Source: Candidatus Riflebacteria bacterium HGW-Riflebacteria-1
GTDB taxonomy: Bacteria; Muiribacteriota; Ozemobacteria; Ozemobacterales; Ozemobacteraceae
Direction of reading: 5' to 3'
Assembly (NCBI GenBank): GCA_002839445.1
Contig: PGYB01000011.1
Coordinates: 77,817-141,816 of the forward strand
DNA length: 64,000 nt
Positions 33,555 to 41,638 of this stretch are shown here, piece after piece. Position 1 is the first letter of the stretch; the number at the start of each line of letters is the position of its first letter. The notes under the pieces were generated by a model. That model did not search any database, was not told the origin of the DNA, and saw only the letters and a list, made by a program, of their open reading frames with translations. Made by a program: the position numbers and the translations under genes.

Positions 33555-35677
33555 TGTACATTTCTCTGCGTATAAAAGTCATATCATTGTTGTTTTTGCT
33601 TATCAGCAGTCTTGCGTTTATTTTCAACGAGAGCTCAACCAGTCTTATTCAGGAAAAGACTCGCGAGATATTTCAGCAGCGCATTGAGTTGCTGCTTGCT
33701 TCGATCAGGTCTTACTGGGATTCAGAAAAGAATATGCTGCTCAACAACGCAATTCTTTATGCTGAGTCTGAAAAGATTATCAATTACTCAACCTACGGCC
33801 TCAACAACATGCTGCAGCGCGAGATGGAGCGGCTGATCGCGAAAACCGGTTTTTATGATCTTGAGATTTCTCTGGTAAATGGTCAGATTGTGTCGAGTAA
33901 TCAGTATTCGAGCCGCCGTGGCTTGCCCATCGACCTGCGTGATACCCGCCAGAACTTGTCGTGGATAACCTTACAGCTGATCGACGGTGCTTTGTTCATG
34001 CGGGCTGAAGTGCCGGTGCACAAGCTTGGTGAGTTTATCGGGCGCCTGTCGCTGCGCCGCAAGCTCGATGATACAAGACTCAAGCGCATGGCGCGTAATC
34101 TGCAGGCCGAAGTGTCACTGGCAGTTAAGGAAAAGTTGATCGCCTCTTCTCTGTCAGAAAGCAGTCGCCAGGCTCTTGCCGGCGAGCATTTTCGTAATAA
34201 CGACCGCAAAGAAGACATTTTTACGCTTAAAATTGCTGCTAATGTCTATTCAATCGGGCGTGTAATCCTCGAAAAGACTGTCGAAAGCGATCCGGTGCTG
34301 CTTTATCTCGCGGTATCGCAGGACAAGATGCTGTCTCTGCTCGAAGAAGCGCAGTCGCAGAACTTAAGTGTAACTGTCTGGATACTTGTCGCAACGATGC
34401 TGTTGTCGGTAATTTTTTCTGAAAAGGTTCTAATTTCGCGAATAAGGCAGATACGCGATGGTGCCAACATCATTGCTGAAGGCGATCTCAGCTTTCAGAT
34501 TTCGTCGGTAAGTGGCGATGAGCTTGGCAACCTTGCGCGCTCGTTTAACCGCATGGCCAGCAATCTCAAACAGAACCAGGATCGCCTGCAGCATTACATA
34601 GACCGCATAGAAAAACTCGCCAATTACATTCAGAACATTCTTGGCAGTCTGCGCACTTCGGTTATTACCTGGAACCTGCGTGGGCATATCGAAACTGCTA
34701 ATAACGCAGCCATTCAGGAGCTTGGCGAATTTTATGGCGAGCTCGAAGGTCTTTCGCTGCGCCGTTTTGTTAAAAAACTTAAGCCGCAGTCCCGCCAGGA
34801 AATTTTTGACTCATTGCGCCGGCTTGGTGACACAGGCTATGATCGCCAGTTCGATATCGAGCTTACACAAGGAGAACATTCTGTCACCAAGGTTTTGCAG
34901 GGTAATTTTTCGACGCTGCTCGACAACGACAAGAAACCTTATGGATTCATTCTGACTCTGACTAACATCACGCAGCGCAAGATCATCGAACAGCAGCTTT
35001 ATCATGCCGATAAACTCAGCTCAATCGGCCAGCTTGCGGCAAGTGTTGCCCATGAAATCAAGAATCCTCTTGCGTCAATAAAAACACTGGGCCAGCTTCT
35101 GCAGGAAGAAACCGAAGTTGGTGACAGTCGCCGCGAATACATCGACGTTATTGTCAGCGAAGTAAACCGTCTGAATGGCGTCGTTGAGCAATTGCTCAAA
35201 TATGCGCGGCCCGAAGGCTCGAGTTTTTGTGAAATTGCGTTCGGCGAGGTGATAAAGCCGGTTCTGGCACTGGTGCATCACGAGTCTGAACGCCACCAGG
35301 TCGTGCTGGTGCCAGATTTTCAGGCGGATCTTAAGGTATATGTTGACCCCGAAAAGATCAAACAGGTATTCTTGAATCTGATATTCAACGGCGTTCAATC
35401 AATGGAAAAGGGCGGCAAAATCTTCGTTCGCGCCTTCAAAGAACCAGATAGCCCGTGGAACGTTTTCGAAGTTGAAGATACTGGTTGTGGCATGTCAGAA
35501 GAAACTGTCCGCCGTATTTTCGAGCCTTTCTTTACGACGCGCCAGCGTGGCACCGGCCTGGGACTGGCAATAGTAAAAAAGATCGTGGATCTGCACGGTG
35601 GAAAAATAGAAGTCAGCAGCGAAGCTGGCCGGGGAACGAAATTCAAGTTTTACCTGCCCTGCCGGCAGGAAAGATGA
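33554..35677 (+). CDS. membrane sensor histidine kinase (HAMP-PAS-HisKA-HATPase)
   Basis: A 707-residue protein: membrane helix ~7-24, periplasmic sensor domain ~25-270, second helix ~277-295, HAMP (~298-345, EGDLSFQISSVSGDELGNLA), PAS-like domain (~360-470), HisKA with H-box SVAHEIKNPLASIKTLGQLL and a HATPase domain with N (FLNLIFNGVQSMEKG), G1 (VEDTGCGMSEE), F (IFEPFFTTR) and G2 (GTGLGLAIVKKI) boxes. This is the architecture of NtrB/ZraS-like kinases. It overlaps the upstream periplasmic gene by 1 base and is followed after 7 bases by an NtrC-type regulator, its probable partner. Confidence 0.93.
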   Translation: MYISLRIKVISLLFLLISSLAFIFNESSTSLIQEKTREIFQQRIELLLASIRSYWDSEKNMLLNNAILYAESEKIINYSTYGLNNMLQREMERLIAKTGFYDLEISLVNGQIVSSNQYSSRRGLPIDLRDTRQNLSWITLQLIDGALFMRAEVPVHKLGEFIGRLSLRRKLDDTRLKRMARNLQAEVSLAVKEKLIASSLSESSRQALAGEHFRNNDRKEDIFTLKIAANVYSIGRVILEKTVESDPVLLYLAVSQDKMLSLLEEAQSQNLSVTVWILVATMLLSVIFSEKVLISRIRQIRDGANIIAEGDLSFQISSVSGDELGNLARSFNRMASNLKQNQDRLQHYIDRIEKLANYIQNILGSLRTSVITWNLRGHIETANNAAIQELGEFYGELEGLSLRRFVKKLKPQSRQEIFDSLRRLGDTGYDRQFDIELTQGEHSVTKVLQGNFSTLLDNDKKPYGFILTLTNITQRKIIEQQLYHADKLSSIGQLAASVAHEIKNPLASIKTLGQLLQEETEVGDSRREYIDVIVSEVNRLNGVVEQLLKYARPEGSSFCEIAFGEVIKPVLALVHHESERHQVVLVPDFQADLKVYVDPEKIKQVFLNLIFNGVQSMEKGGKIFVRAFKEPDSPWNVFEVEDTGCGMSEETVRRIFEPFFTTRQRGTGLGLAIVKKIVDLHGGKIEVSSEAGRGTKFKFYLPCRQER

Positions 35678-35684
35678 GGTATAG

Positions 35685-37079
35685 ATGTTGTTCAAATCAC
35701 ATAATATTCTGATCGTAGATGATGAGAAGTCTATTCTATTCAGTCTCAAAGCGGCTTTAAGCAAAGAAGGCTATCAGGTTAAGTCGGCCGAGAACCCGGG
35801 TGAGGCGCTTAAGTTCCTTGAACCTGGTGCTTTTCAGGTCATTATTTCCGATTACAATATGCCGGGCATGAGCGGCATGGAATTTTTAAGGCAGGTTAAG
35901 CAGATCGACCCCGAAGCGGTTTTTATCCTGATGACCGCTTATGGCTCTGAAAAGTTGGCAATCGAAGCGATGAAAGAAGGAGCTTATGACTATTTTTCCA
36001 AGCCCTTTGACATCGATGAAATGCGAGTTATTGTTGCCAAGGCCTGCGAGCGTTTCAGCCTCGCCTATGAAAAGAAAAGCCTTGAAGAGCGTTTTCTGGT
36101 TGAACCGGCTGCTGACCGCATAATTGGCGAATCGCAGCCGACGCGGCTGGTCAAGGAAAAAATCGAACAGGTTGCCAAAAGTGATATTACCGTATTGATT
36201 CAGGGCGAGTCCGGCACCGGCAAAGAACTGGTTGCCGAGGCAATTCAACGCAAAAGTAACCGCGCCAGTGGACCTTTTGTAACTCTTAACTGCGCAGCTT
36301 TGCCAGAAAATCTTATCGAGAGTGAACTGTTTGGTTACGAAAAGGGTGCCTTTACCGGTGCTGTAGCTCGTAAACGCGGTAAGTTTGAAGTCGCGCATGG
36401 CGGCACGATTTTTCTTGATGAAATTGGCGACATGGCTCTCAATACACAGTCCAAGGTGTTACGTGTGTTGCAGGAACGCGAAGTAGAGCGCCTTGGCGGG
36501 AATAAGCCGATCAAGGTCGATGTGCGCATAATTGCAGCGACGCACAAGGATCTCAAGGAACTCATCGAGAAGAAGCAGTTCAGAGAAGACCTGTTTTACC
36601 GTATAAATGTGGTTAATGTGCTGCTCGCGCCTTTGCGCGAAAGGCCCGAAGACATACCGCCGCTCGTCGAACATTTTGTAAAAATCGCTGGCGAGAAGTC
36701 AGGGCGTGAGCTTAAAGGCGTTACGCCAAAAGCAATGACCGCGCTGAAAAATTTCAAGTGGCCGGGCAACGTTCGCCAGTTGCAGAACATCATTGAGGGC
36801 GCTTCGGTTTTTACCAAGGGCAACATGATCGACATCGACAATCTGCCAGAAGAAGTCAAACTTGGCTTTGCACCCGAGAGTTCGAGCGGCATGTTCGACT
36901 GGATAGCCGAGCAGATCGATCAGGGCAAAACACTTGATGAAATGGTCGCGCAGATCGAAAAAGAAATGATCAGCCGCACCCTGCGCCTCGCCGAAGGCAA
37001 CCAGTCAAAAGCCGCCCAGATGCTGGGCATCAAGCGTGGTACGCTGCAATACAAGCTGAAAACCTACGACCTCGGCTGA
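35685..37079 (+). CDS. sigma-54-dependent response regulator (NtrC/AtoC family)
   Basis: A 464-residue protein with a receiver domain (~1-120, IISDYNMPGMSGMEF carries the phospho-Asp), a sigma-54 AAA+ domain (~145-385) with Walker A GESGTGKE, the sigma-54 contact loop ELFGYEKGAFTGA and Walker B GGTIFLDEIG, and a Fis-type HTH at the end (NQSKAAQMLGIKRGTLQYKL). It needs sigma-54 holoenzyme, so its targets have -24/-12 promoters. It is the partner of the histidine kinase just upstream. Confidence 0.95.
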   Translation: MLFKSHNILIVDDEKSILFSLKAALSKEGYQVKSAENPGEALKFLEPGAFQVIISDYNMPGMSGMEFLRQVKQIDPEAVFILMTAYGSEKLAIEAMKEGAYDYFSKPFDIDEMRVIVAKACERFSLAYEKKSLEERFLVEPAADRIIGESQPTRLVKEKIEQVAKSDITVLIQGESGTGKELVAEAIQRKSNRASGPFVTLNCAALPENLIESELFGYEKGAFTGAVARKRGKFEVAHGGTIFLDEIGDMALNTQSKVLRVLQEREVERLGGNKPIKVDVRIIAATHKDLKELIEKKQFREDLFYRINVVNVLLAPLRERPEDIPPLVEHFVKIAGEKSGRELKGVTPKAMTALKNFKWPGNVRQLQNIIEGASVFTKGNMIDIDNLPEEVKLGFAPESSSGMFDWIAEQIDQGKTLDEMVAQIEKEMISRTLRLAEGNQSKAAQMLGIKRGTLQYKLKTYDLG

Positions 37080-37109
37080 AATTTGTTGGGCAAAACATCG
37101 ATTTAACCC

Positions 37110-37137
37110 GTAGGGGTTCAACATGTTGAACCCCTAC
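37110..37137. repeat. 28-base perfect palindrome, interspersed repeat copy 2
   Basis: GTAGGGGTTCAACA is followed by its exact reverse complement. It differs from the copy at 12844 only at two symmetric central bases (AACATGTT versus AGCATGCT), so the two arms have co-varied. It lies 30 bases after the sigma-54 regulator gene. Confidence 0.85.
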
Positions 37138-37229
37138 AGATGTAAACACGGCAAATGTGCGTTTACTGGCCGCGATGGTGGTGCTGGCGGATTTGTGCAG
37201 GATTAAGAGGATGATGTGGTGAAACCAAT

Positions 37230-38213
37230 ATGAAGCTGATTAGCCTGTTCGAGAATGCGGACGTAGGCCTGTTTGTGATTGCACTGAAAGGGCATAAATT
37301 CATCAACGCGAATTTCAGTTTTGCCAGAATTCTTGGTTACAAAAGCATGGAAAGCTTTTTTTCAGACTTTACATGGGAAAAGCACTTTTCGATTGCTGGT
37401 CAGAGCGATCCATTCGACCTGTCATGCGGGAATGTAACCACAGGATACCGGGAAATGCGAATCTGCAGAGTTGACGGCACAATGGGCTGGGTTAATTTTT
37501 CATTCGGTATCTACATTAAAACCGGATATATTGATGGTATAGTAGTCGACATTTCTGACCTGAAAAGTCTTGAGCAAGAGATCGTTCGTATTTCGGATCT
37601 GGAAAGAGAAAAATTCGGCCGTGATCTTCACGATACCCTCGGACAGACTCTTACTGGTACAGCATTTCTTTGCCGGGCGTTGATACATAGGTTGCCGAAA
37701 AAACCAGCCATGATTGAAGAGCGTGTCGGGCAGATCGAAAATCTGGTTAACCAGGCACTGGATCAGGCTAGACATCTCGCACATGGCCTTGCTTACATCG
37801 AGGTAAAGCCCTCTGGAATCTTGTCACATCTGAAGAAACTTGCCGCTCAGGCAAACGCGGTTTTCGGGGGTGATTGCAAGGTAAAGGCCGTGTCTAAAGT
37901 GGTCTTGAGAGATGCGGAGAGCGCTACCCACCTCTATAGAATTGCTCAGGAAGCGGTTCACAACGCAATTAAACATTCTGGATCGCCAAAGGTTGAGATT
38001 CGGCTGGAAATAAATGCAGAAACCGGCAGAATGACGGTTAAAGACTTTGGAAAAGGTCTTCCCAGTCGATCTTCTCGACCTAGGGGTATTGGTCTGCAAT
38101 TGATGAGGCTGCGTGCAAGACTTATTGGCGGCTCGATACGTTTTGTTAACCGACGTGAACGTGGCTTCCAGGTGGTCTGTACCTTTCCATTGGCTAAGGA
38201 GAATGCTAAATGA
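37230..38213 (+). CDS. cytoplasmic PAS histidine kinase, NarL-type partner (HisKA_3)
   Basis: A 327-residue protein with no membrane helix. Residues 1-110 form a PAS-like domain (VGLFVIALKGHKFINANFSF, YREMRICRVDGTMGWVNFSF). The HisKA_3 region has FGRDLHDTLGQTLTG with the phospho-acceptor His, followed by a HATPase domain (IAQEAVHNAIKHSG, VKDFGKGLPSRSS, GIGLQLMRLRA). It is of the NarX/DegS kind. Its stop overlaps the regulator's start by 4 bases. The pair lies directly upstream of a fimbria-like locus (39015-44443), so it may control that locus. Confidence 0.93.
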   Translation: MKLISLFENADVGLFVIALKGHKFINANFSFARILGYKSMESFFSDFTWEKHFSIAGQSDPFDLSCGNVTTGYREMRICRVDGTMGWVNFSFGIYIKTGYIDGIVVDISDLKSLEQEIVRISDLEREKFGRDLHDTLGQTLTGTAFLCRALIHRLPKKPAMIEERVGQIENLVNQALDQARHLAHGLAYIEVKPSGILSHLKKLAAQANAVFGGDCKVKAVSKVVLRDAESATHLYRIAQEAVHNAIKHSGSPKVEIRLEINAETGRMTVKDFGKGLPSRSSRPRGIGLQLMRLRARLIGGSIRFVNRRERGFQVVCTFPLAKENAK

Positions 38214-38902
38214 CCCAGAGATTGCCAACTAGTGAGGGAGCTTCTCGAAAAAGCAGAATTTTTCTGGTCGATGACCATCCTCTTGTAAGAATGGGAATCT
38301 CGATGTTGATAAACCAGGAAAATGACCTTGAGGTTATCGGGGAAGCAGCAAATATCGATGAATCGGTAGCAGCAGTTACTGCCGGTGATTTCGACATGAT
38401 GATTGTAGACATCGCTCTGGGACAAGAATCTGGTCTTTCTCTGATCTCAAGAGTGGTTACTCTGCGCCCCACTTTGCCTGTTCTAGTTGTTTCCATGCAT
38501 GAAGAAACAATTTTTGCCGAACGAGCTATAAGAGCCGGTGCCAAGGGTTACATCATGAAAAAAGACGCTCCGCAAAAAATTCTGACAGCAATCAGGGATA
38601 TCCTTAATGGAAGAATCTTTTTAAATCCTGACATTGCCGCGAGGATGATCCAGAAATCCTTTAAGCAGCGCACTTCTCATGCTTCCGGGTCGCTCCTTGA
38701 CGATCTCAGTCCGCGCGAGCGTGAGGTTCTTCGCCTTATCGGTCAGGGCTTGAAAACTGCCGAGGTCGCTGAGGCCCTTTGTTTGAGCCCCAAAACCGTC
38801 GAAACCTACCGGGAAAAACTGAAAACAAAGCTGGGCTTGAAAAATGCCTCAGAACTGGCGCGCTTTGCCTTTCACGCCGACGAATCACCCGAAAAAAGCT
38901 GA
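38210..38902 (+). CDS. NarL/LuxR-type response regulator
   Basis: A 230-residue protein: receiver domain (~16-130, FLVDDHPLVRMGISM and MMIVDIALGQESGL with the phospho-Asp, later GAKGYIMKKDAP) and a LuxR-type HTH (~160-220, LSPREREVLRLIGQGLKTAE, CLSPKTVETYREKLKTKL). It is translated together with the PAS kinase upstream. The first fimbria-like gene begins 113 bases downstream on the same strand; the gap ends in AAGGAG. Confidence 0.95.
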   Translation: MTQRLPTSEGASRKSRIFLVDDHPLVRMGISMLINQENDLEVIGEAANIDESVAAVTAGDFDMMIVDIALGQESGLSLISRVVTLRPTLPVLVVSMHEETIFAERAIRAGAKGYIMKKDAPQKILTAIRDILNGRIFLNPDIAARMIQKSFKQRTSHASGSLLDDLSPREREVLRLIGQGLKTAEVAEALCLSPKTVETYREKLKTKLGLKNASELARFAFHADESPEKS

Positions 38903-39014
38903 CAGGCTATAGGACATTCCCCTATCCAAGTTGCGTTCCTTTCACCTATTTCAACAATCCCTGCAAAGGTTATGCTTAAAGCGTAGGGAAAGAAAGTTAA
39001 AAGGAGCAAACGAA

Positions 39015-39524
39015 ATGAACGCAACTGCAAAAAAATTGGGAATCCTGGTTTTTATTCTGGTTTTTGGAACTATGTATTTTGGAACTGGTCTGGTATTCGC
39101 TGGCGACAGCACAACTCAGATCGTCACTTACTCAGTAAATTCGATCAACGAGATCTCCGTCACCGGTGCCCCAACATTAACGATTATCGCCCCGGCGGCC
39201 GGCAGCCTGTTGGCCGACGCGGAGGATTCAACGACAACTTACGCCATCACTACCAACGGATCAGGCTTGAAGATAACCGGAAGCCTTGCTGACGCAATGC
39301 CTACCGGGGTAGACTTGAGAATTCACCTCATCGCTCCGTCAGTCGGTGCCAGCGCCGGTGTCGTGACCTTTACGGCAGCGACAGCCGTCACCCTTGTGAC
39401 CGGAATCACCCAGGTCGCCGAGAGTGGTTTGGGAATAACCTACACGATGAGTGCCTCCCTGGCTGCTGGTGCAATACCCTCCGCCACCAAGGTTGTCACT
39501 CTGACCATTGTTGCTGGAAGCTAA
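39015..39524 (+). CDS. secreted fimbrial-like subunit candidate A
   Basis: ATG 39015 behind AAGGAG gives 169 residues; the longer frame from 38931 overlaps the upstream leader region. A signal peptide (KKLGILVFILVFGTMYFGTG) is followed by a ~140-residue all-beta domain starting TTQIVTYSVNSINEISVTG, with TTYAITTNGSGLKITGSLAD and ending TKVVTLTIVAGS. No cysteine occurs in the mature part. The protein is a paralog of the gene at 39762. The beta strands at both ends and the position upstream of a chaperone-like gene make it a subunit candidate, but no family name is certain. Confidence 0.72.
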   Translation: MNATAKKLGILVFILVFGTMYFGTGLVFAGDSTTQIVTYSVNSINEISVTGAPTLTIIAPAAGSLLADAEDSTTTYAITTNGSGLKITGSLADAMPTGVDLRIHLIAPSVGASAGVVTFTAATAVTLVTGITQVAESGLGITYTMSASLAAGAIPSATKVVTLTIVAGS

Positions 39525-39565
39525 ATTTGGTTGCAACTGGCGAGGTTTTAAGATGACCGCACATT

Positions 39566-39613
39566 GAAAGGGACTGTTTCATTAGACCTATGAGACAGTC
39601 CCTTTCTTGTTTT
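39566..39613 (+). terminator. rho-independent terminator
   Basis: GAAAGGGACTGT pairs with ACAGTCCCTTTC across a loop that itself has TTCAT/ATGAG, followed by TTGTTTTA. It ends the transcript of candidate A, so the next gene needs its own promoter or read-through. Confidence 0.85.
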
Positions 39614-39713
39614 ATAATGGCCTTCGCGAGGAACGAAGTGACGAAGCAATCTAAATAACACCGAAATCTGCAAGTATCTTTTAATCACAAATTTTCGGCC
39701 AGCTGGTGAAATT

Positions 39714-39742
39714 TTATCAAGGGAAATAAACTGTGATATAAT
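39714..39742 (+). promoter_or_regulatory. sigma-70-like promoter for candidate B
   Basis: TTATCA (39714-39719) and a perfect TATAAT (39737-39742) are 17 bases apart, followed by AGGAGG and an ATG at 39762. The leader would be very short. This agrees with the terminator just upstream. Confidence 0.6.
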
Positions 39743-39761
39743 TTCAATCAGGAGGACGAAA

Positions 39762-40256
39762 ATGCACTGTAAAAATATCAGGGCTTTTTTTCTGCTCTTC
39801 TCTTTTATGGCAATTGTTGCGAGCGCCTTTTCTGCGCAAAGCGCCAGCCAGGTCGTCACCTTCTCAGTGACAGCAATCAATGAAATCGCGGTTTCCGGAA
39901 ATCCGGGCGCACTGGTAGTAACTGCTGCTACGGCTGGTTCTCAGCCACACGAAGCGATCGACGACTCTACAACCTACCTGATTTCATCAAATGGAACTAA
40001 CATGAAAATTACCGGTTCGATTAATGCCGCAATGCCCGCAGGAGTTTCACTGAAGATAAATCTCGCGGCTCCGACCAGCGGTTCTTCGGCCGGCGATGTT
40101 GCTCTTGGAATCGTCTCCAGCGATCTGGTTTCTGGTACTACCCAAGTCGCCGAGGCCGGAAAGAAAATTACCTATAAATTGAGCGCGACAGTTGCCGCAG
40201 GAGTTGTTGTCAATGCCAATACAACGGTAACCTTGACCCTGACCGATGGAAATTGA
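39762..40256 (+). CDS. secreted fimbrial-like subunit candidate B
   Basis: A 164-residue protein starting behind AGGAGG with a signal peptide (IRAFFLLFSFMAIVASAFSA). The mature domain repeats the pattern of candidate A: SQVVTFSVTAINEIAVSG, STTYLISSNGTNMKITGSIN, AMPAGVSLKINLAAPTSGSS, VSGTTQVAEAGKKITYKLSA, NTTVTLTLTDGN. There are no cysteines in the mature part. Two tandem copies under different control (terminator and promoter between them) suggest a major and a minor subunit, or alternative subunits; that is inference. Confidence 0.72.
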   Translation: MHCKNIRAFFLLFSFMAIVASAFSAQSASQVVTFSVTAINEIAVSGNPGALVVTAATAGSQPHEAIDDSTTYLISSNGTNMKITGSINAAMPAGVSLKINLAAPTSGSSAGDVALGIVSSDLVSGTTQVAEAGKKITYKLSATVAAGVVVNANTTVTLTLTDGN

Positions 40257-40311
40257 ATAAACATTTCTGGCCGCTTAGATAGAGAAAAGCCGCTTTTTGA
40301 GAGGGAGACAG

Positions 40312-40803
40312 ATGAAGTCCTACTTACATACTTTTTTACGACCTGTTCTGCTTGTTTTTTTTCTTTTGCCTCTTATGGCCGCCGCGATCGACATTGCTGT
40401 AACTGGCGCCTGGACAGATTTGTTCATCACCGCAAATGACCTGACAGCGGGCGCAGGAAGCAATTTGAACGGGCAATATGAAAGCAATATTGATCAGGCA
40501 ACAATTGACATTTTCAATACCGCCGGAAACTCGGACGCCTGGCGCGTTGATGTGAAAAGAACCGATACGGCCTGGAGTTCTATTCCGATACTTTCAGTTA
40601 GAAGATACGACTCTGGATCTGGCGCCGGCTCGATCAGCGGCGGACTGGCTTATCAAACAGTGGGAACAACCGACATGTCATTTTTCTCGGGCACGGGCGA
40701 CAGAACCGGTGTGCGTATTCAACTGAAAATCAGCAATGTTTCTTTGAGCCTTTCTCCAGGCAACTATTCTTCGACAATCTTATACACGGTGGTAGATTTA
40801 TGA
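40312..40803 (+). CDS. small secreted beta-rich protein, possible third subunit
   Basis: ATG 40312 behind GAGGGAGA gives 163 residues with a signal peptide (HTFLRPVLLVFFLLPLMAAA). The mature part starts IDIAVTGAWTDLFITANDL, is Gly/Ser-rich in the middle (YDSGSGAGSISGGLAYQTV) and ends VSLSLSPGNYSSTILYTVVD, the sort of end strand seen in pilus or spore-coat-U-like subunits. It is not an obvious paralog of A or B. Its stop overlaps the start of the chaperone-like gene, so they are co-translated. Confidence 0.68.
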   Translation: MKSYLHTFLRPVLLVFFLLPLMAAAIDIAVTGAWTDLFITANDLTAGAGSNLNGQYESNIDQATIDIFNTAGNSDAWRVDVKRTDTAWSSIPILSVRRYDSGSGAGSISGGLAYQTVGTTDMSFFSGTGDRTGVRIQLKISNVSLSLSPGNYSSTILYTVVDL

Positions 40804-41612
40804 TAAAAATTGACCGATTTCTTTCGATGTTGCTTCTCATTACATTTTTCTCAGCAAATGCATACGGCGCTGGCCTCTCACTTCCTGGAGGGCTTTCCCG
40901 GATAGCAAACCTTGAGCCGGGCGGAAAAACTGAAGGGAAAATCCTGGTCAGAAACGATTCTGCCGAACCGCAAACTGTTAAGGCCTACCAGACTGATTAC
41001 CTTTTTTACGCCGACGGCCAGAATATATATGGAAAACCTGGAACTGATACGAGATCGAATGCATCCTGGGTAACTTTTTTCCCGCAAAGGCTGGAGGTTC
41101 TTCCAAAAGAGGTCGGAGTGATCAACTACGTGGTGCAGGTGCCGGCTGACTCCAAATCATCCGGAACTTTCTGGAGTATCCTGATGGTCGAACCAGTCAG
41201 CAAAGAAAGCCCGGAAGTATCAGATAAGCCTGGAAAAATTAATGTCGGCATCAGCACCGTTGTCCGTTACGCCGTTCAGATAATCACCAATCTCGGAGAC
41301 TCAGGGGAACGAAAACTCAAGTTTCTTGATAAACAGTTGACCAAAGCAGACAAAGACCTGATTTTGCAGGTCGATCTTGAGAATACTGGGCAGGGAAGCC
41401 TTACTCCGACTGTCTGGGCAGAGCTTTTTGACGAAAAGGGTTCATCAATAGGGCGCTTTGAGGGTGGCAGAGTCAGAATCTTTCCAACCTGTTCTGCCAG
41501 ATTTAAAGTAAATCTTTCTGACGCCCCGAAAGGAAAATATTCTGCCCTGGTTGTTGCAGACAACGGTGATGACAATGTTTTCGGTGCAAGATATCAACTG
41601 GAAGTCCCATAA
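40800..41612 (+). CDS. PapD/DUF916-like periplasmic chaperone candidate
   Basis: A 270-residue protein with a signal peptide and two Ig-like regions. The first (~25-130) has LEPGGKTEGKILVRNDSAEP, VTFFPQRLEVLPKEVGVINY and VPADSKSSGTFWSILMVEP, the strand order of periplasmic pilus chaperones or DUF916 proteins. The second (~150-270) has LILQVDLENTGQGSLTPTVW and ends YSALVVADNGDD. The typical PapD Arg/Lys pair cannot be placed with certainty. Position between subunit-like and outer-membrane genes supports a chaperone role. Confidence 0.65.
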   Translation: MIKIDRFLSMLLLITFFSANAYGAGLSLPGGLSRIANLEPGGKTEGKILVRNDSAEPQTVKAYQTDYLFYADGQNIYGKPGTDTRSNASWVTFFPQRLEVLPKEVGVINYVVQVPADSKSSGTFWSILMVEPVSKESPEVSDKPGKINVGISTVVRYAVQIITNLGDSGERKLKFLDKQLTKADKDLILQVDLENTGQGSLTPTVWAELFDEKGSSIGRFEGGRVRIFPTCSARFKVNLSDAPKGKYSALVVADNGDDNVFGARYQLEVP

Positions 41613-41638
41613 ACACTGTATTAAAAACCAGGGTTCAT

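Noticed and set aside
12844..37137. CRISPR-like repeats
   Set aside because: The copies are far apart, not in an array with spacers, and no cas gene is present.
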